A stretch of 64,000 nucleotides of DNA from Actinokineospora iranica (GTDB lineage Bacteria; Actinomycetota; Actinomycetes; Mycobacteriales; Pseudonocardiaceae): assembly GCF_900101685.1 (NCBI RefSeq), contig NZ_FMZZ01000004.1, forward strand, positions 348,772 through 412,771, in the 5' to 3' direction. Positions 53,506-61,483 of the stretch are shown in pieces. The notes below the pieces were generated by a model, which saw nothing but the letters and a program-made list of their open reading frames with translations, made no database searches and was not told where the DNA came from. Made by a program: the position numbers and the translations under genes. How positions within the stretch are numbered: the stretch's first letter is position 1; the number at the start of each line of letters is the position of its first letter.

Positions 53506-54198
53506 ATGAGCGAGCGGCCCCAGGCCTTGATCACCGGCGCGTCCCGCGGTATCGGGGCGGCCGTGGCCAGAGCGTTGGCCGAGACGCATTCGCTGCTGTT
53601 GGGCGGGCGCGACCTGGCGGCGCTGCAATCGCTGGCGGACGAGTTGCCCGACGCGCGGCCTTGGCCGGTGGAGTTGACCGACACGACCGCGTTGCGCGCC
53701 GCGACAGCCGGGCTGTCCCGGCTCGACGTGCTTGTGCACTCGGCGGGCGCCGCCCGGGTCGGCCCGCTGACCGAGGCGTCAGCGGAGTTGTGGCGGTCGA
53801 TCTACGAGGTGAACGTGGTGGCCGTCGCCGAGTTGACCCGCCTGCTGCTCCCGGCGCTGCGCGCGGCCCGCGGCCGGGTCGTGCTGGTCAACTCCGGCGC
53901 GGGACAGGTCGCCAACCCGGGGTGGGGGCCGTACGCGGCGAGCAAGTTCGCCCTGCGCGCCTACGCCGACGTCCTGCGCGCGGAAGAGGAAACCTCCGGC
54001 GTCCGCGTCACCTCGGTCTTCCCCGGCCGCACCGACACCGCCATGCAGCGCGGCGTCCGCGCCGACGAGGGCGGCGAATACGAGCCGGACAAGTACCTGC
54101 GCCCCGAGAGCGTCGCCGCCGCCATCCGCACCGCGGTCACCGCGACCGATGACGCCCACATCACCGAAGTGGTCATCCGCTCCCGACCCAACCGCTGA
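53506..54198 (+). CDS. short-chain dehydrogenase/reductase
   Basis: A 230-residue classical SDR. The cofactor motif is 'ALITGASRGIGAAVARAL', the structural motif 'VLVHSAGAARVG' (a variant of NNAG), the catalytic Ser in 'VLVNSGAGQ' and Tyr-x3-Lys in 'GPYAASKFALRAYADVL'. All catalytic residues are present. The substrate is unknown. ATG 53506 is preferred over an ATG three codons earlier because it begins at the family's usual distance from the first strand. The next gene starts 26 bp downstream on the same strand. Confidence 0.88.
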   Translation: MSERPQALITGASRGIGAAVARALAETHSLLLGGRDLAALQSLADELPDARPWPVELTDTTALRAATAGLSRLDVLVHSAGAARVGPLTEASAELWRSIYEVNVVAVAELTRLLLPALRAARGRVVLVNSGAGQVANPGWGPYAASKFALRAYADVLRAEEETSGVRVTSVFPGRTDTAMQRGVRADEGGEYEPDKYLRPESVAAAIRTAVTATDDAHITEVVIRSRPNR

Positions 54199-54224
54199 TC
54201 TCCTGCGCCATGGGGGAAGCAGCC

Positions 54225-54737
54225 ATGGTGGCCGGGAAGCAGCCGAAGATCCTGCGCTGGTTCGTGCTGTGGGTCGTGCTCACCGCGCTGGGCCTGCTGT
54301 GGCTGCCGATCAGCCTGCTCGTCATGGGCACGAGCCACGTCGGCGGCTACGGCCAGATCCCGGTCGCCAACACCGCCCGGTTCGAGGTGGAACAGGGCGA
54401 GGAGTTCGGCCTGCGCACGGGCGTGGACACCCTGATCGACTGCGAGGTGCGGCCGGAAGCGGGCGAGGCCAGGTCGTTCAGCATCATGGACCACAGGCAC
54501 AGCCGCCGCGGCGGTTATGACGGTGTGGTCCAACCTGCCTGGTTCAACGGCGCGGCGACAGTCACCTGCGAGCAAGAGGCTGTCGTGGACCTCCCCAAGG
54601 TCTTCACCCGGGACAGCGTCCTCCGCAACATCTCGTACGTTCTCATGTCCGCGGGCGCGGCCTGCCTCCTGTTCGGCGTGTTCCGCCTCTGGCAACGCGG
54701 CAGGCGCATCAAGCGCGCTTCCCCGGCCACGTTCTAG
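54225..54737 (+). CDS. small membrane protein, unknown
   Basis: A 170-residue protein with two transmembrane helices (about residues 10-33 and 137-157) flanking an extracytoplasmic domain with two Cys ('DTLIDCEVRP' and 'ATVTCEQEA'), probably disulfide bonded. The C-terminal tail is basic. ATG 54225 has GGGGGAAG in front and is preferred over ATG 54210. Closely spaced after the SDR gene, so likely co-transcribed. I do not recognise the family. Confidence 0.6.
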   Translation: MVAGKQPKILRWFVLWVVLTALGLLWLPISLLVMGTSHVGGYGQIPVANTARFEVEQGEEFGLRTGVDTLIDCEVRPEAGEARSFSIMDHRHSRRGGYDGVVQPAWFNGAATVTCEQEAVVDLPKVFTRDSVLRNISYVLMSAGAACLLFGVFRLWQRGRRIKRASPATF

Positions 54738-54769
54738 TTCCTCATCCTGCCGCTGCTCCCTGCTCTGGG

Positions 54770-54919
54770 CCAGGGCGTGGCTGTGGGGTTGCTCGATGGG
54801 GTGGAGTGGTTTCTTCGGGACCCCTACGAAGGAAGATCCCGTCGTGGGAAAGACGGGTGGGAAGCCTTCGGCCCCACGACCACGGCGAGTTCAGGGATCT
54901 TCCTTCACCCCCGCCCTGG
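54770..54919. ncRNA. candidate structured RNA or dispersed palindromic element
   Basis: Three nested pairings without a gene: CCAGGGCG (54770-54777) with CGCCCTGG (54912-54919); GAAGGAAGATCCC (54828-54840) perfectly with 54894-54906; GTCGTGGG (54841-54848) with CCCACGAC (54873-54880). It lies between convergent genes, so it may be a terminator, an insertion remnant, or an independently transcribed RNA. Strand unresolved. Confidence 0.35.
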
Positions 54920-54996
54920 GGGACCATCCCAGATCCATCCTATCGCCGCAGGTCAGCGGGGGAAGAGGGTGTCGCGTGCCTGTGGATAACTCGGGC

Positions 54997-56307
54997 TCAA
55001 GCGGACAAGAGCCTGCTGGTCACCTTGCCCGCCAGCGTTTGCGCCTCGCCCCGGTCGACCCGGGTCGGCTCGCTGTCGGTCAGTACCTGTTCCCCGGCCA
55101 CCCACACGTCGCGCACGGTTCGGGAGCCTGCTGCCCAGACCAGGTTCGACAGGAGTTGGGCGTCGGGGACGTCCAGGCCTGCCGAGAAAGCTGGGTGGTC
55201 GGCGTCGATGTGGGTCAGGTCTGCCCAGGCGCCGGGGGTGAGGGTGCCGATGTCGTCGCGGTGGAGGGCCTTGGCGCCGCCTCGGGTGGACATGAGTAGG
55301 ACGTCGGCGGCGCCTAGCGCGGTGGAGTCCTGTGTGGACAGTCGGGCGAGCATGGCGGCCAGGCGGAGCTCTTCCCATAGGTCCAGGTCGTCGTTGCTGG
55401 CTGGGCCGTCGGTGCCGAGGCCGATCGGGACGCCTGCGGCGCGGAGGTCGGGGACGCGGGCTATGCCGGAGGCCAGTTTGCCGTTCGATGCCGGGCAGTG
55501 GGCCACGCCGACGCCGTGGTGGGCCAGTAGGGCGATGTCGGTGTCGGACAGGTGCACGGCGTGCGCGGCGAGCACTCGGCCGCCGAGGAGGTTCACCTCG
55601 TCCAGGAGGGCGGGCACGGAGCCGTGGCGTTCGCGTTGGGTGGTGTCCTCGCCTAGTGACTCGGCGACGTGGATCTGGATGAGCGCGTCCCGTTCCCGGG
55701 CGGCGGCGCCGACTTCGGCGAGGGCTTCCGGCGGCAGTGTGTAGGCCGAGTGCGGGCCGTAGCCGATCTCGACGCGGTCGCCGGGGCCGAAGCGCAGGCC
55801 GTCGGCGTCGATCCAGGCGCTGGCCTGCGCGAGCATGGCCCGCCAGTCCCAGCCGGGGGCGTCGATGATCGCCGGGGCCAGCACCATGCGGGCGCCGGTG
55901 TCGAGGACGGCGCGGACCAGTTCCTCACCGTGGAAGTACATCTCCGCGCTGGTGGTGACGCCCGCGCGCAGCATCTCGACCGAGCCGAGGACCATGCCCG
56001 CGTGGATGTCCTCCGGGGTCAGCCGGGCCTCGGCGGGCCAGATGACCTCGGTGAGCCAGCGCATCAGCGGGAGGTCGCCGCCCATGCCGCGCAGCACCGT
56101 CATGGGGCTGTGCGCGTGCGCGTTGACCAGGCCGGGCAGCAGGATTCCGGTCAGCGTGCGGACCGGGCCGTCGAACGCGGGGGCGTCGGCGAATGGTCCA
56201 CAGTGGACGATGCGGCCGGTGTCGTCGATGTCGACCACGGCGTCGCGCAGCACCGAGCAGGTCGGGTCGCAGGGCAGCACCACGGGGGCGCGCAGGCGCA
56301 GGCTCAT
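54997..56307 (-). CDS. metal-dependent amidohydrolase (MtaD/TrzA-like deaminase)
   Basis: A 436-residue amidohydrolase-superfamily protein. Metal ligands are visible: His-x-His in 'LVNAHAHSPMTVL', His in 'IQIHVAESLGED', His in 'LAAHAVHLSD' and Asp in 'GLGTDGPASNDDLDL'. 'AHCPASNGKLASGIARV' is typical of the 5'-methylthioadenosine/S-adenosylhomocysteine deaminase and chlorohydrolase branch. Members deaminate purine or triazine rings. It starts 28 bp after the NOS-like gene on the same strand, so the two form an operon. The substrate may be related to that partner's product (inference). Confidence 0.85.
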   Translation of the reverse strand: MSLRLRAPVVLPCDPTCSVLRDAVVDIDDTGRIVHCGPFADAPAFDGPVRTLTGILLPGLVNAHAHSPMTVLRGMGGDLPLMRWLTEVIWPAEARLTPEDIHAGMVLGSVEMLRAGVTTSAEMYFHGEELVRAVLDTGARMVLAPAIIDAPGWDWRAMLAQASAWIDADGLRFGPGDRVEIGYGPHSAYTLPPEALAEVGAAARERDALIQIHVAESLGEDTTQRERHGSVPALLDEVNLLGGRVLAAHAVHLSDTDIALLAHHGVGVAHCPASNGKLASGIARVPDLRAAGVPIGLGTDGPASNDDLDLWEELRLAAMLARLSTQDSTALGAADVLLMSTRGGAKALHRDDIGTLTPGAWADLTHIDADHPAFSAGLDVPDAQLLSNLVWAAGSRTVRDVWVAGEQVLTDSEPTRVDRGEAQTLAGKVTSRLLSA

Positions 56308-56335
56308 GGCGCTGATCCTGCCACCGCCGCTGGGC

Positions 56336-57394
56336 TCAGCGGGCGCGCACCGGGATCTGCCGCAGGAACGCCGGGTGCCCGTTGGCCTCCATCGCGGGCA
56401 CGTACACCTCGGCGGAGTGCTCGATGGTGACCCCGGCCGCGTCGAACGAGTGCAGCACCGCCCGGTTCAGCTCGACCGCGACCCGGTCGCGCCACAGGGT
56501 GCGCTCGGACGTCGTGTCCAGCCCCAGCTTCTCCGCGATGACCGGGCCGAGGCCGTACGCGTCGTCGTCGGCCAGCACGTCCTCGCCGATGGCGCGGCAG
56601 ATGTAGACGCCGTTGTAGGGCGCGGCCGGGTAGTCGATGCCGCCGATGTGCAGGCGCATGTTGCTGATGACCGGCACCGCGTGCCACCGCAGCCCCAGGT
56701 CGGCGAACCACGGCAGGTCCGGGTGCGTCAGCGGCACTTCCCGGACCACCTCGCGCGGGAGCGTGTGCAGCGAGACGCCCTCGTGGCCGGTCTCCACGAC
56801 GAGCGGAAGCCGGTCGAACGCGCCACGGGTGGCGGGCGGGCGCCAGCCGAGCCTGCACACGCCGGTGGTGAAGTCGACGTAGCGGCGGTCGCCGACGACG
56901 CGGGCCTCGTCGCCCGGCTCGCGGTAGCCCGCGTAGCGGACGAGCTGGTCGTTGCGGATACGCGGCCCTGGCCGCCAGGGCGAGTCGGGCGCGAAGACGC
57001 TCACCATCGGCCGCACCGCCCCGTCGCCGCCCGCCATCCGCAGGTGCTTGGCGCATTCGGCGGCGACGTCGGCCGCGTCGCGGACCGAGCGCAGGTCGCG
57101 CACGAGCAGTCCGCGCCACGGCACGTCCTCCGGGCACCAGCCGCTCTCGCGCAGCGCGACGCGCGCGCCGAACGCGAGTTCCGCGGGGGTGTGCCGGTAG
57201 GTGCCGGTGGCCGCGATCTCGGCGCGCACCTTGGCGAGCCTGCTGTTGATGTGGCCCGCGTTGGGCCGGGCGTTGTGGAACATCCGCAGGAACTGCTCCG
57301 CGGCGTGGATGGAGTCGTGCGGCGAGTCGCGGTCGGACCGCCCCGTGGGCTGGGGGATCAGGTCGGCGATCGGGTCGTCGCGCAGGGCAGTCAC
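56336..57394 (-). CDS. divergent nitric oxide synthase oxygenase-like protein
   Basis: A 352-residue homologue of bacterial NOS oxygenase domains. Matching blocks: 'RLAKVRAEIAATGTYRHTPAE', 'RPMVSVFAPDSP', 'IRNDQLVRYAGYREPG', 'CRLGWRPP', 'LPREVVREVPLTHPDLPWF', 'ISNMRLHIGGIDYPAAPYNG' and 'LWRDRVAVELNRAVLHSF'. The heme-thiolate Cys is retained (Cys87), but the canonical loop W-R-N-x-x-R-C-I/V-G-R is 'LRESGWCPEDV'. The Glu that anchors the arginine guanidinium in the motif N-G-W-Y-M-x-T-E-I-G is Ala268 ('NGVYICRAIG'). The C-terminal W-x-W-x-x-P-P segment near the pterin site is absent. NO synthesis from arginine is therefore doubtful. There is no reductase domain, as usual in bacteria. GTG start. 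Confidence 0.8.
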   Translation of the reverse strand: MTALRDDPIADLIPQPTGRSDRDSPHDSIHAAEQFLRMFHNARPNAGHINSRLAKVRAEIAATGTYRHTPAELAFGARVALRESGWCPEDVPWRGLLVRDLRSVRDAADVAAECAKHLRMAGGDGAVRPMVSVFAPDSPWRPGPRIRNDQLVRYAGYREPGDEARVVGDRRYVDFTTGVCRLGWRPPATRGAFDRLPLVVETGHEGVSLHTLPREVVREVPLTHPDLPWFADLGLRWHAVPVISNMRLHIGGIDYPAAPYNGVYICRAIGEDVLADDDAYGLGPVIAEKLGLDTTSERTLWRDRVAVELNRAVLHSFDAAGVTIEHSAEVYVPAMEANGHPAFLRQIPVRAR

Positions 57395-57472
57395 ATCAGG
57401 GGTATCGGTTCAGAAGATCCCCGACTCGACTACTCGGTCGTGTGTTTCTCGCGCGTCAAAGATCACACAACG

Positions 57473-58177
57473 TCAGCCCGGCACCCGCTCGAAGATCAAG
57501 TCGCGGCTGATCCGGCCCTCTTCGCGCGCCCGCGACTCGAATTTCGTCACCGGCCGCCAGTCCGGCCGGGGTGCCCAGTCCGCGTGCCGGTTGCGCAGCA
57601 GCGGCTCGCCGGAGAGCACGTCGAGCATCTGCTCGGCGTAGTTCTCCCAGTCCGTGGCCAGGTGCACGGTGCCGCCGGGGGCCAGCCGCGACGCGACGAG
57701 CGCGATGAACTCCGGCTGCACGAGCCGCCGCTTGTGGTGCTTCTTCTTCGGCCACGGGTCGGGGAAGTAGATCCGCACCGCGGACAGCGAGCCGGGCGCG
57801 ATGTGCTCGGTGAGGAGCACCACCGCGTCGCCGCGCAGCAGCCGCAGGTTCGTCAGGCCCAGGGCCTCCGCGCGCAGCATGAGCTGCGCCAGCCCCGGCT
57901 GGTAGACCTCCACCGCCAGGTAGTTGACCTCCGGCGCGGCCTCGGCCAGCCGCGCGGTGGTCTCGCCCATGCCGGAGCCGATCTCCAGCAGCAGCGGCGC
58001 GGACCGGCCGAACCAGGAGTCCACGTCGAGCGGGCCGTCCGGCAGGTCTTGCACCTGCCTGCCCAGGTCGGGCCAGCGCCGTTCCCAAGCCTTCGCCTGG
58101 CCGACGGTCATCCGTCCGCCGCGGTGCACGAAGCTCACGACACTGCGTTTGCGCGGCTCCTGGTCGGTGGGTGTCAC
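57473..58177 (-). CDS. trmB: tRNA (guanine-N7)-methyltransferase
   Basis: A 234-residue SAM-dependent enzyme that methylates G46 of tRNA. The SAM site is 'LLLEIGSGMGETTARLAE'. The family hallmark is 'VRIYFPDPWPKKKHHKRRLVQ', followed by 'ATDWENYAEQML' and 'TKFESRAREEGRISRDLIFE', all conserved. GTG 58177 starts the frame. It is 27 bp downstream of the unknown gene at 58205-58777 and 78 bp upstream of the NOS-like gene, all on the minus strand. Confidence 0.95.
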   Translation of the reverse strand: MTPTDQEPRKRSVVSFVHRGGRMTVGQAKAWERRWPDLGRQVQDLPDGPLDVDSWFGRSAPLLLEIGSGMGETTARLAEAAPEVNYLAVEVYQPGLAQLMLRAEALGLTNLRLLRGDAVVLLTEHIAPGSLSAVRIYFPDPWPKKKHHKRRLVQPEFIALVASRLAPGGTVHLATDWENYAEQMLDVLSGEPLLRNRHADWAPRPDWRPVTKFESRAREEGRISRDLIFERVPG

Positions 58178-58204
58178 GGCGGACAGCCTGCCACCCCGCC
58201 GCCG

Positions 58205-58777
58205 TCACGGTCTCAGGGACTCCAGGCGCGACAGGTTGGACCGCAGGTCGGCCAGCCCGCCCACGGCGGTCGGCGCGGGCGCGGGCCCGGCGTGCACCCG
58301 CACCACGTCGATCCAGCCGCCGTGCCGGTCGGTGTGCGCCAGGGTGGTCGGCATACCGGGCTCGGCCAACATGCGTTCAGAAGGCATGTACTCCCAGTAC
58401 CCGGAGTCGCCGTCGACGCCCCAGGGCACGAAAACCCACCCTGGCCGGGCGTCGAGGAGCTTGGCGACGCGGTCCTCGATCAGGAACCCCTCCCGGCGGG
58501 AGCCGAGGCCGCCGGACGCGACCGCGCGCAGCCACCATGGCGCGGGCAGTGCGGGTTCGGCGGCTGACGCCGCGCGGTAGAGGGCGAGGACCTGGGCCTC
58601 GGGCGCGCGGTGCACCCAGGCTCTGCGGGCCTCGGCGGGCGATGCCGCCGTGGCGCCGTTGGGTTGTTCGAGAGCCTCCGACCATTCGAGGCCGATCATC
58701 GGCTCGACGTGCAGGCCACGGTTCCGACCGCGCTGCGCGGGCGGGGCCTGCTTCTTCGATGCGCTGGAATCAAGCAC
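58205..58777 (-). CDS. hypothetical protein
   Basis: A 190-residue protein of no recognised family. GTG 58777 is preceded by GGAGG about 14 bases upstream; the frame is open further but without codon-like conservation. The body is soluble and Trp-rich ('GLEWSEALEQPN', 'PWWLRAVASGG', 'GWVFVPWGVDGDSGYWEY') and has a basic N-terminus. It lies immediately upstream of trmB on the same strand, so probably the same transcript. Confidence 0.55.
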   Translation of the reverse strand: MLDSSASKKQAPPAQRGRNRGLHVEPMIGLEWSEALEQPNGATAASPAEARRAWVHRAPEAQVLALYRAASAAEPALPAPWWLRAVASGGLGSRREGFLIEDRVAKLLDARPGWVFVPWGVDGDSGYWEYMPSERMLAEPGMPTTLAHTDRHGGWIDVVRVHAGPAPAPTAVGGLADLRSNLSRLESLRP

Positions 58778-58946
58778 CGTCAAGGTCCACCTCCAAGGGC
58801 TCCGAGACGGGTCCGTGTGTCCATCTGACCCCGCGAAGCTAAGCCGCGTCCGTAAGCTGTGGGGGTCCTCACAGCTTCTTAACGTGGTCTTAATCCTCGT
58901 GCTTGTTGTAAGAAACTCCGCCGCTTCGCGCAAGAGGCGGAAGACC

Positions 58947-59687
58947 TCATGCGTCCCGCCGGTTGGCTGTGATGATCGCCACGGCGAGCACGGCGACGGC
59001 GATCACCGCGAAGTACGCCAGGTATCCCCATGGGCTCAGCGGGAGATCGCGCGGCGGCTGCCCGCTCGCGTCGTTGCCGATGAACTGGTCGGCGGCGAAG
59101 AACGGCAGCCACTGGTGGATGTCGTCGCCGATCCTCGGGATCAGCGTGACCAGCCCCTCGACCAGCTGCGAGTAGACCAGCAGCAGCGCCACCGCGCCCG
59201 CGGTCTGCCGCACGAGAATGCCGACGCCCAGCGCCAGGACCGCGGTCAGCGCGAAGACCAGGCCGACGCCCGCGACCGAGCGCCAGTCGTCGGCGGTGTC
59301 GAGCGCGAGGTCGGCCTCCGGCTTGATCCACCGGCACACCGCCCACGACCCGAACGCCACCAGCTCGCCGATGACCGCCGCCAGCGTCGTCACCACGGCC
59401 GTCTTCGCCAGCAGCGCGGACACCCGGTTCGGCGTGGCCTGGAAGGTGCTGCGGATCGTGCCGAACCGGTACTCGGTGGTGATCGCCAGCGCGGCCATCA
59501 CCATGATCACCGCCCGGCCGAGGCCGTTGGCCGCCTGCGTGGTGCCCACCGTCAGCGGCACCTCGTCGCCGCCCTGGCTGGCCAGCAGCGCGGCGAACCC
59601 GATGGGCAGCGCGATAGCCACCAGCGCGCACCACCACGGCGAGCGGGTGCTGAACAGCTTGATCCGCTCCGCGGCGACAAGACTCAT
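58947..59687 (-). CDS. ABC transporter permease (ABC-2 type), unit 2
   Basis: A 246-residue six-helix permease starting 'MSLVAAERIKLFSTRSPWWC' with 'ITTEYRFGTIRSTFQATPNR' after the second helix, the hallmark of this ABC-2 permease family. Its ATG overlaps the stop of the ATPase gene at 59684 (ATGA). It shares most motifs with the permeases at 60758 and 61483. The substrate is not evident; family members export lipids, peptides or antibiotics. Confidence 0.85.
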   Translation of the reverse strand: MSLVAAERIKLFSTRSPWWCALVAIALPIGFAALLASQGGDEVPLTVGTTQAANGLGRAVIMVMAALAITTEYRFGTIRSTFQATPNRVSALLAKTAVVTTLAAVIGELVAFGSWAVCRWIKPEADLALDTADDWRSVAGVGLVFALTAVLALGVGILVRQTAGAVALLLVYSQLVEGLVTLIPRIGDDIHQWLPFFAADQFIGNDASGQPPRDLPLSPWGYLAYFAVIAVAVLAVAIITANRRDA

Positions 59688-60601
59688 GCCGTCGGCTCCT
59701 TGTCGTGCGCGTGGTATTCGACGGACTCGCCGGTGAGCTGGATGAACGCCTCTTCCAGCGAGCCGAGTTGCGGGTTCAGCTCGTGCAGCACGATCCGGTG
59801 CGCCGCGGCGAGTTCGCCGATGGCCGAGCTGGCGAGGTTGGCGACGCGGATCGAGTCGCCGTCCTCGACGACCTGGACGCCGTCGGCGCGCAGCAGGTCG
59901 GCGAGCCGGGTCAGCTCGGGGCTGCGGACGAGGACGGTGTTCTCCGTGGCGTTCTCCACGAAGTCGCTTACCGTGCCCTGGTAGATCAGCTTGCCGCGGC
60001 CGATGACCACGAGGTCTTGCGCTGTCTGCGCCATCTCCGACAGCAGATGGCTGGAGACGAACACCGTGCGCCCCTCGGCGGCCAGGCGGTGCATGAACCG
60101 GCGGATCCAGAGGATGCCCTCCGGGTCGAGACCGTTGACCGGCTCGTCGAACAGCAGCACCTTCGGGTCGCCCAGCAGCGCGGCGGCGATGCCCAGCCGC
60201 TGCGACATGCCCAGCGAGAACCCGCCCGCGTTCTTGTTCGCCACCGAGCCCAGCCCGACCAGGTCGAGGACCTCGTCCACCCGTTTGCGGGGCAGCTTGG
60301 TCGCCTTCGCCAGCCAGCGCAGGTGCGCCCGCGCCGACCGGTTCGGATGGACCCACTTGGCGTCCAGAAGCGCCCCGACAGTCGTAAGAGGGAGCTTCAA
60401 GTCACGGTAGTGCTTGCCGTCGATGCGGACGTCACCCGACGTGGGCCGGTCGAGCCCCAGGACCATCCGCATGGTGGTGGACTTCCCGGCCCCGTTCGGC
60501 CCGAGGAAGCCCGTCACCCGCCCGGCTTCGACGGTGAACGACAGGTGGTCGACCGCGACGGTGCGGCCGTAGTGCTTGGTCAGCCCGGTGGCCTCGATCA
60601 T
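59684..60601 (-). CDS. ABC transporter ATP-binding protein, unit 2
   Basis: A 305-residue ATPase with Walker A 'GFLGPNGAGKSTTMRMVLGL', signature 'FSLGMSQRLGIAAALLGDP', Walker B 'VLLFDEPVNGLDPEG' and H-loop 'FVSSHLLSEM'. It is about three-quarters identical in appearance to the ATPase at 62252-63196, pointing to duplication of the whole unit. Coupled to the permease gene at 58947 by a 4-bp overlap. A 15-bp hairpin separates it from the upstream permease gene, so it may have its own promoter. Confidence 0.92.
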   Translation of the reverse strand: MIEATGLTKHYGRTVAVDHLSFTVEAGRVTGFLGPNGAGKSTTMRMVLGLDRPTSGDVRIDGKHYRDLKLPLTTVGALLDAKWVHPNRSARAHLRWLAKATKLPRKRVDEVLDLVGLGSVANKNAGGFSLGMSQRLGIAAALLGDPKVLLFDEPVNGLDPEGILWIRRFMHRLAAEGRTVFVSSHLLSEMAQTAQDLVVIGRGKLIYQGTVSDFVENATENTVLVRSPELTRLADLLRADGVQVVEDGDSIRVANLASSAIGELAAAHRIVLHELNPQLGSLEEAFIQLTGESVEYHAHDKEPTA

Positions 60602-60666
60602 GCCGATTCCCCGATCCCCAACATGGGACCGATCTTGGCACGCCCGCCCGGACCCCGCCGGACGTG

Positions 60667-60708
60667 CGGGAACCCGGGCCATCCCCCGATTGGTGGCCCG
60701 GGTTCCCG
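60667..60708 (-). terminator. hairpin between the two ABC units
   Basis: CGGGAACCCGGGCCA (60667-60681) pairs perfectly with 60694-60708, 12-base loop. It lies in the 156-bp gap after the permease stop at 60758, on the minus strand. Confidence 0.7.
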
Positions 60709-60757
60709 TCCCCGAGATGGTCCCGCCCTCTCCCCCGAGGCGGGCGGGACCGGCAGG

Positions 60758-61483
60758 CTACGCGTCCCGCTTGGCCGCGCTCCCCAACGCGGCGACGAGC
60801 AGGACAGCGGTGACGCCTGCGAAATAGGCCAGCGAGGCCCATGGCCCCAGCACCGCGTCCGGGCCGGGGTTGCCCAGGAAGCGCTGCACCGCGATGAACG
60901 GCAGCCACTCCTGGATGTCGGCGCCGACCCTCGGAATGAGGCCGACGAGGTTCTCGACCAGCATGACCCAGATCAGCAGCACGGAGATCGCGCCCGCCGA
61001 CTGCCGCACCAGGATGCCGACCGCGACCGCCATGACCGCCGCGATGCCGTAGACCAGGCCGGTGCCCGCGACCCGCCGCCAGTCGTCCGCCGTGGTCAGC
61101 GCGAGGTCGGTGTTGGTCGCGGTGATCTTCGCGGCGGCCCAGGAGCCGAACGCGGCGATCTCACCGAGAACGGTGGCCAGGAGCGCGACCACGGTGGTCT
61201 TGGCGAGCAGCGCGGCGGTCCGGTTGGGGATCGCCTGGAACGTGGCGCGGATCGTGGCGAACCGGTACTCGGTGGTGACCGCGAGCGCGGCCATCACCAG
61301 GATCACCATCAGGCCGAACTGCGTGCCGAACTGGGTCTGGGTCAGTGTGAGCGGCCGGGGACCGTCGTGGGTGAGGCCGACCATCGTGGCGAGCCCGACG
61401 GTGACACCGAGCGCGAGCACGGTGGACCACCACGGCGACCGGGTCGTGAACAGCTTGATGCGTTCGGTGGCGAGCAGGGTCAT
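60758..61483 (-). CDS. ABC transporter permease, unit 1 second copy
   Basis: A 241-residue six-helix ABC-2 permease, 'MTLLATERIKLFTTRSPWWS' and 'VTTEYRFATIRATFQAIPNRTAALLAKTTVVALLA'. It is clearly a duplicate of the permease at 61483-62247, with long identical stretches. Its ATG shares a base with the upstream permease stop (TGATG), so the two are translated together and may form a heterodimer with one ATPase (inference). Confidence 0.85.
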   Translation of the reverse strand: MTLLATERIKLFTTRSPWWSTVLALGVTVGLATMVGLTHDGPRPLTLTQTQFGTQFGLMVILVMAALAVTTEYRFATIRATFQAIPNRTAALLAKTTVVALLATVLGEIAAFGSWAAAKITATNTDLALTTADDWRRVAGTGLVYGIAAVMAVAVGILVRQSAGAISVLLIWVMLVENLVGLIPRVGADIQEWLPFIAVQRFLGNPGPDAVLGPWASLAYFAGVTAVLLVAALGSAAKRDA

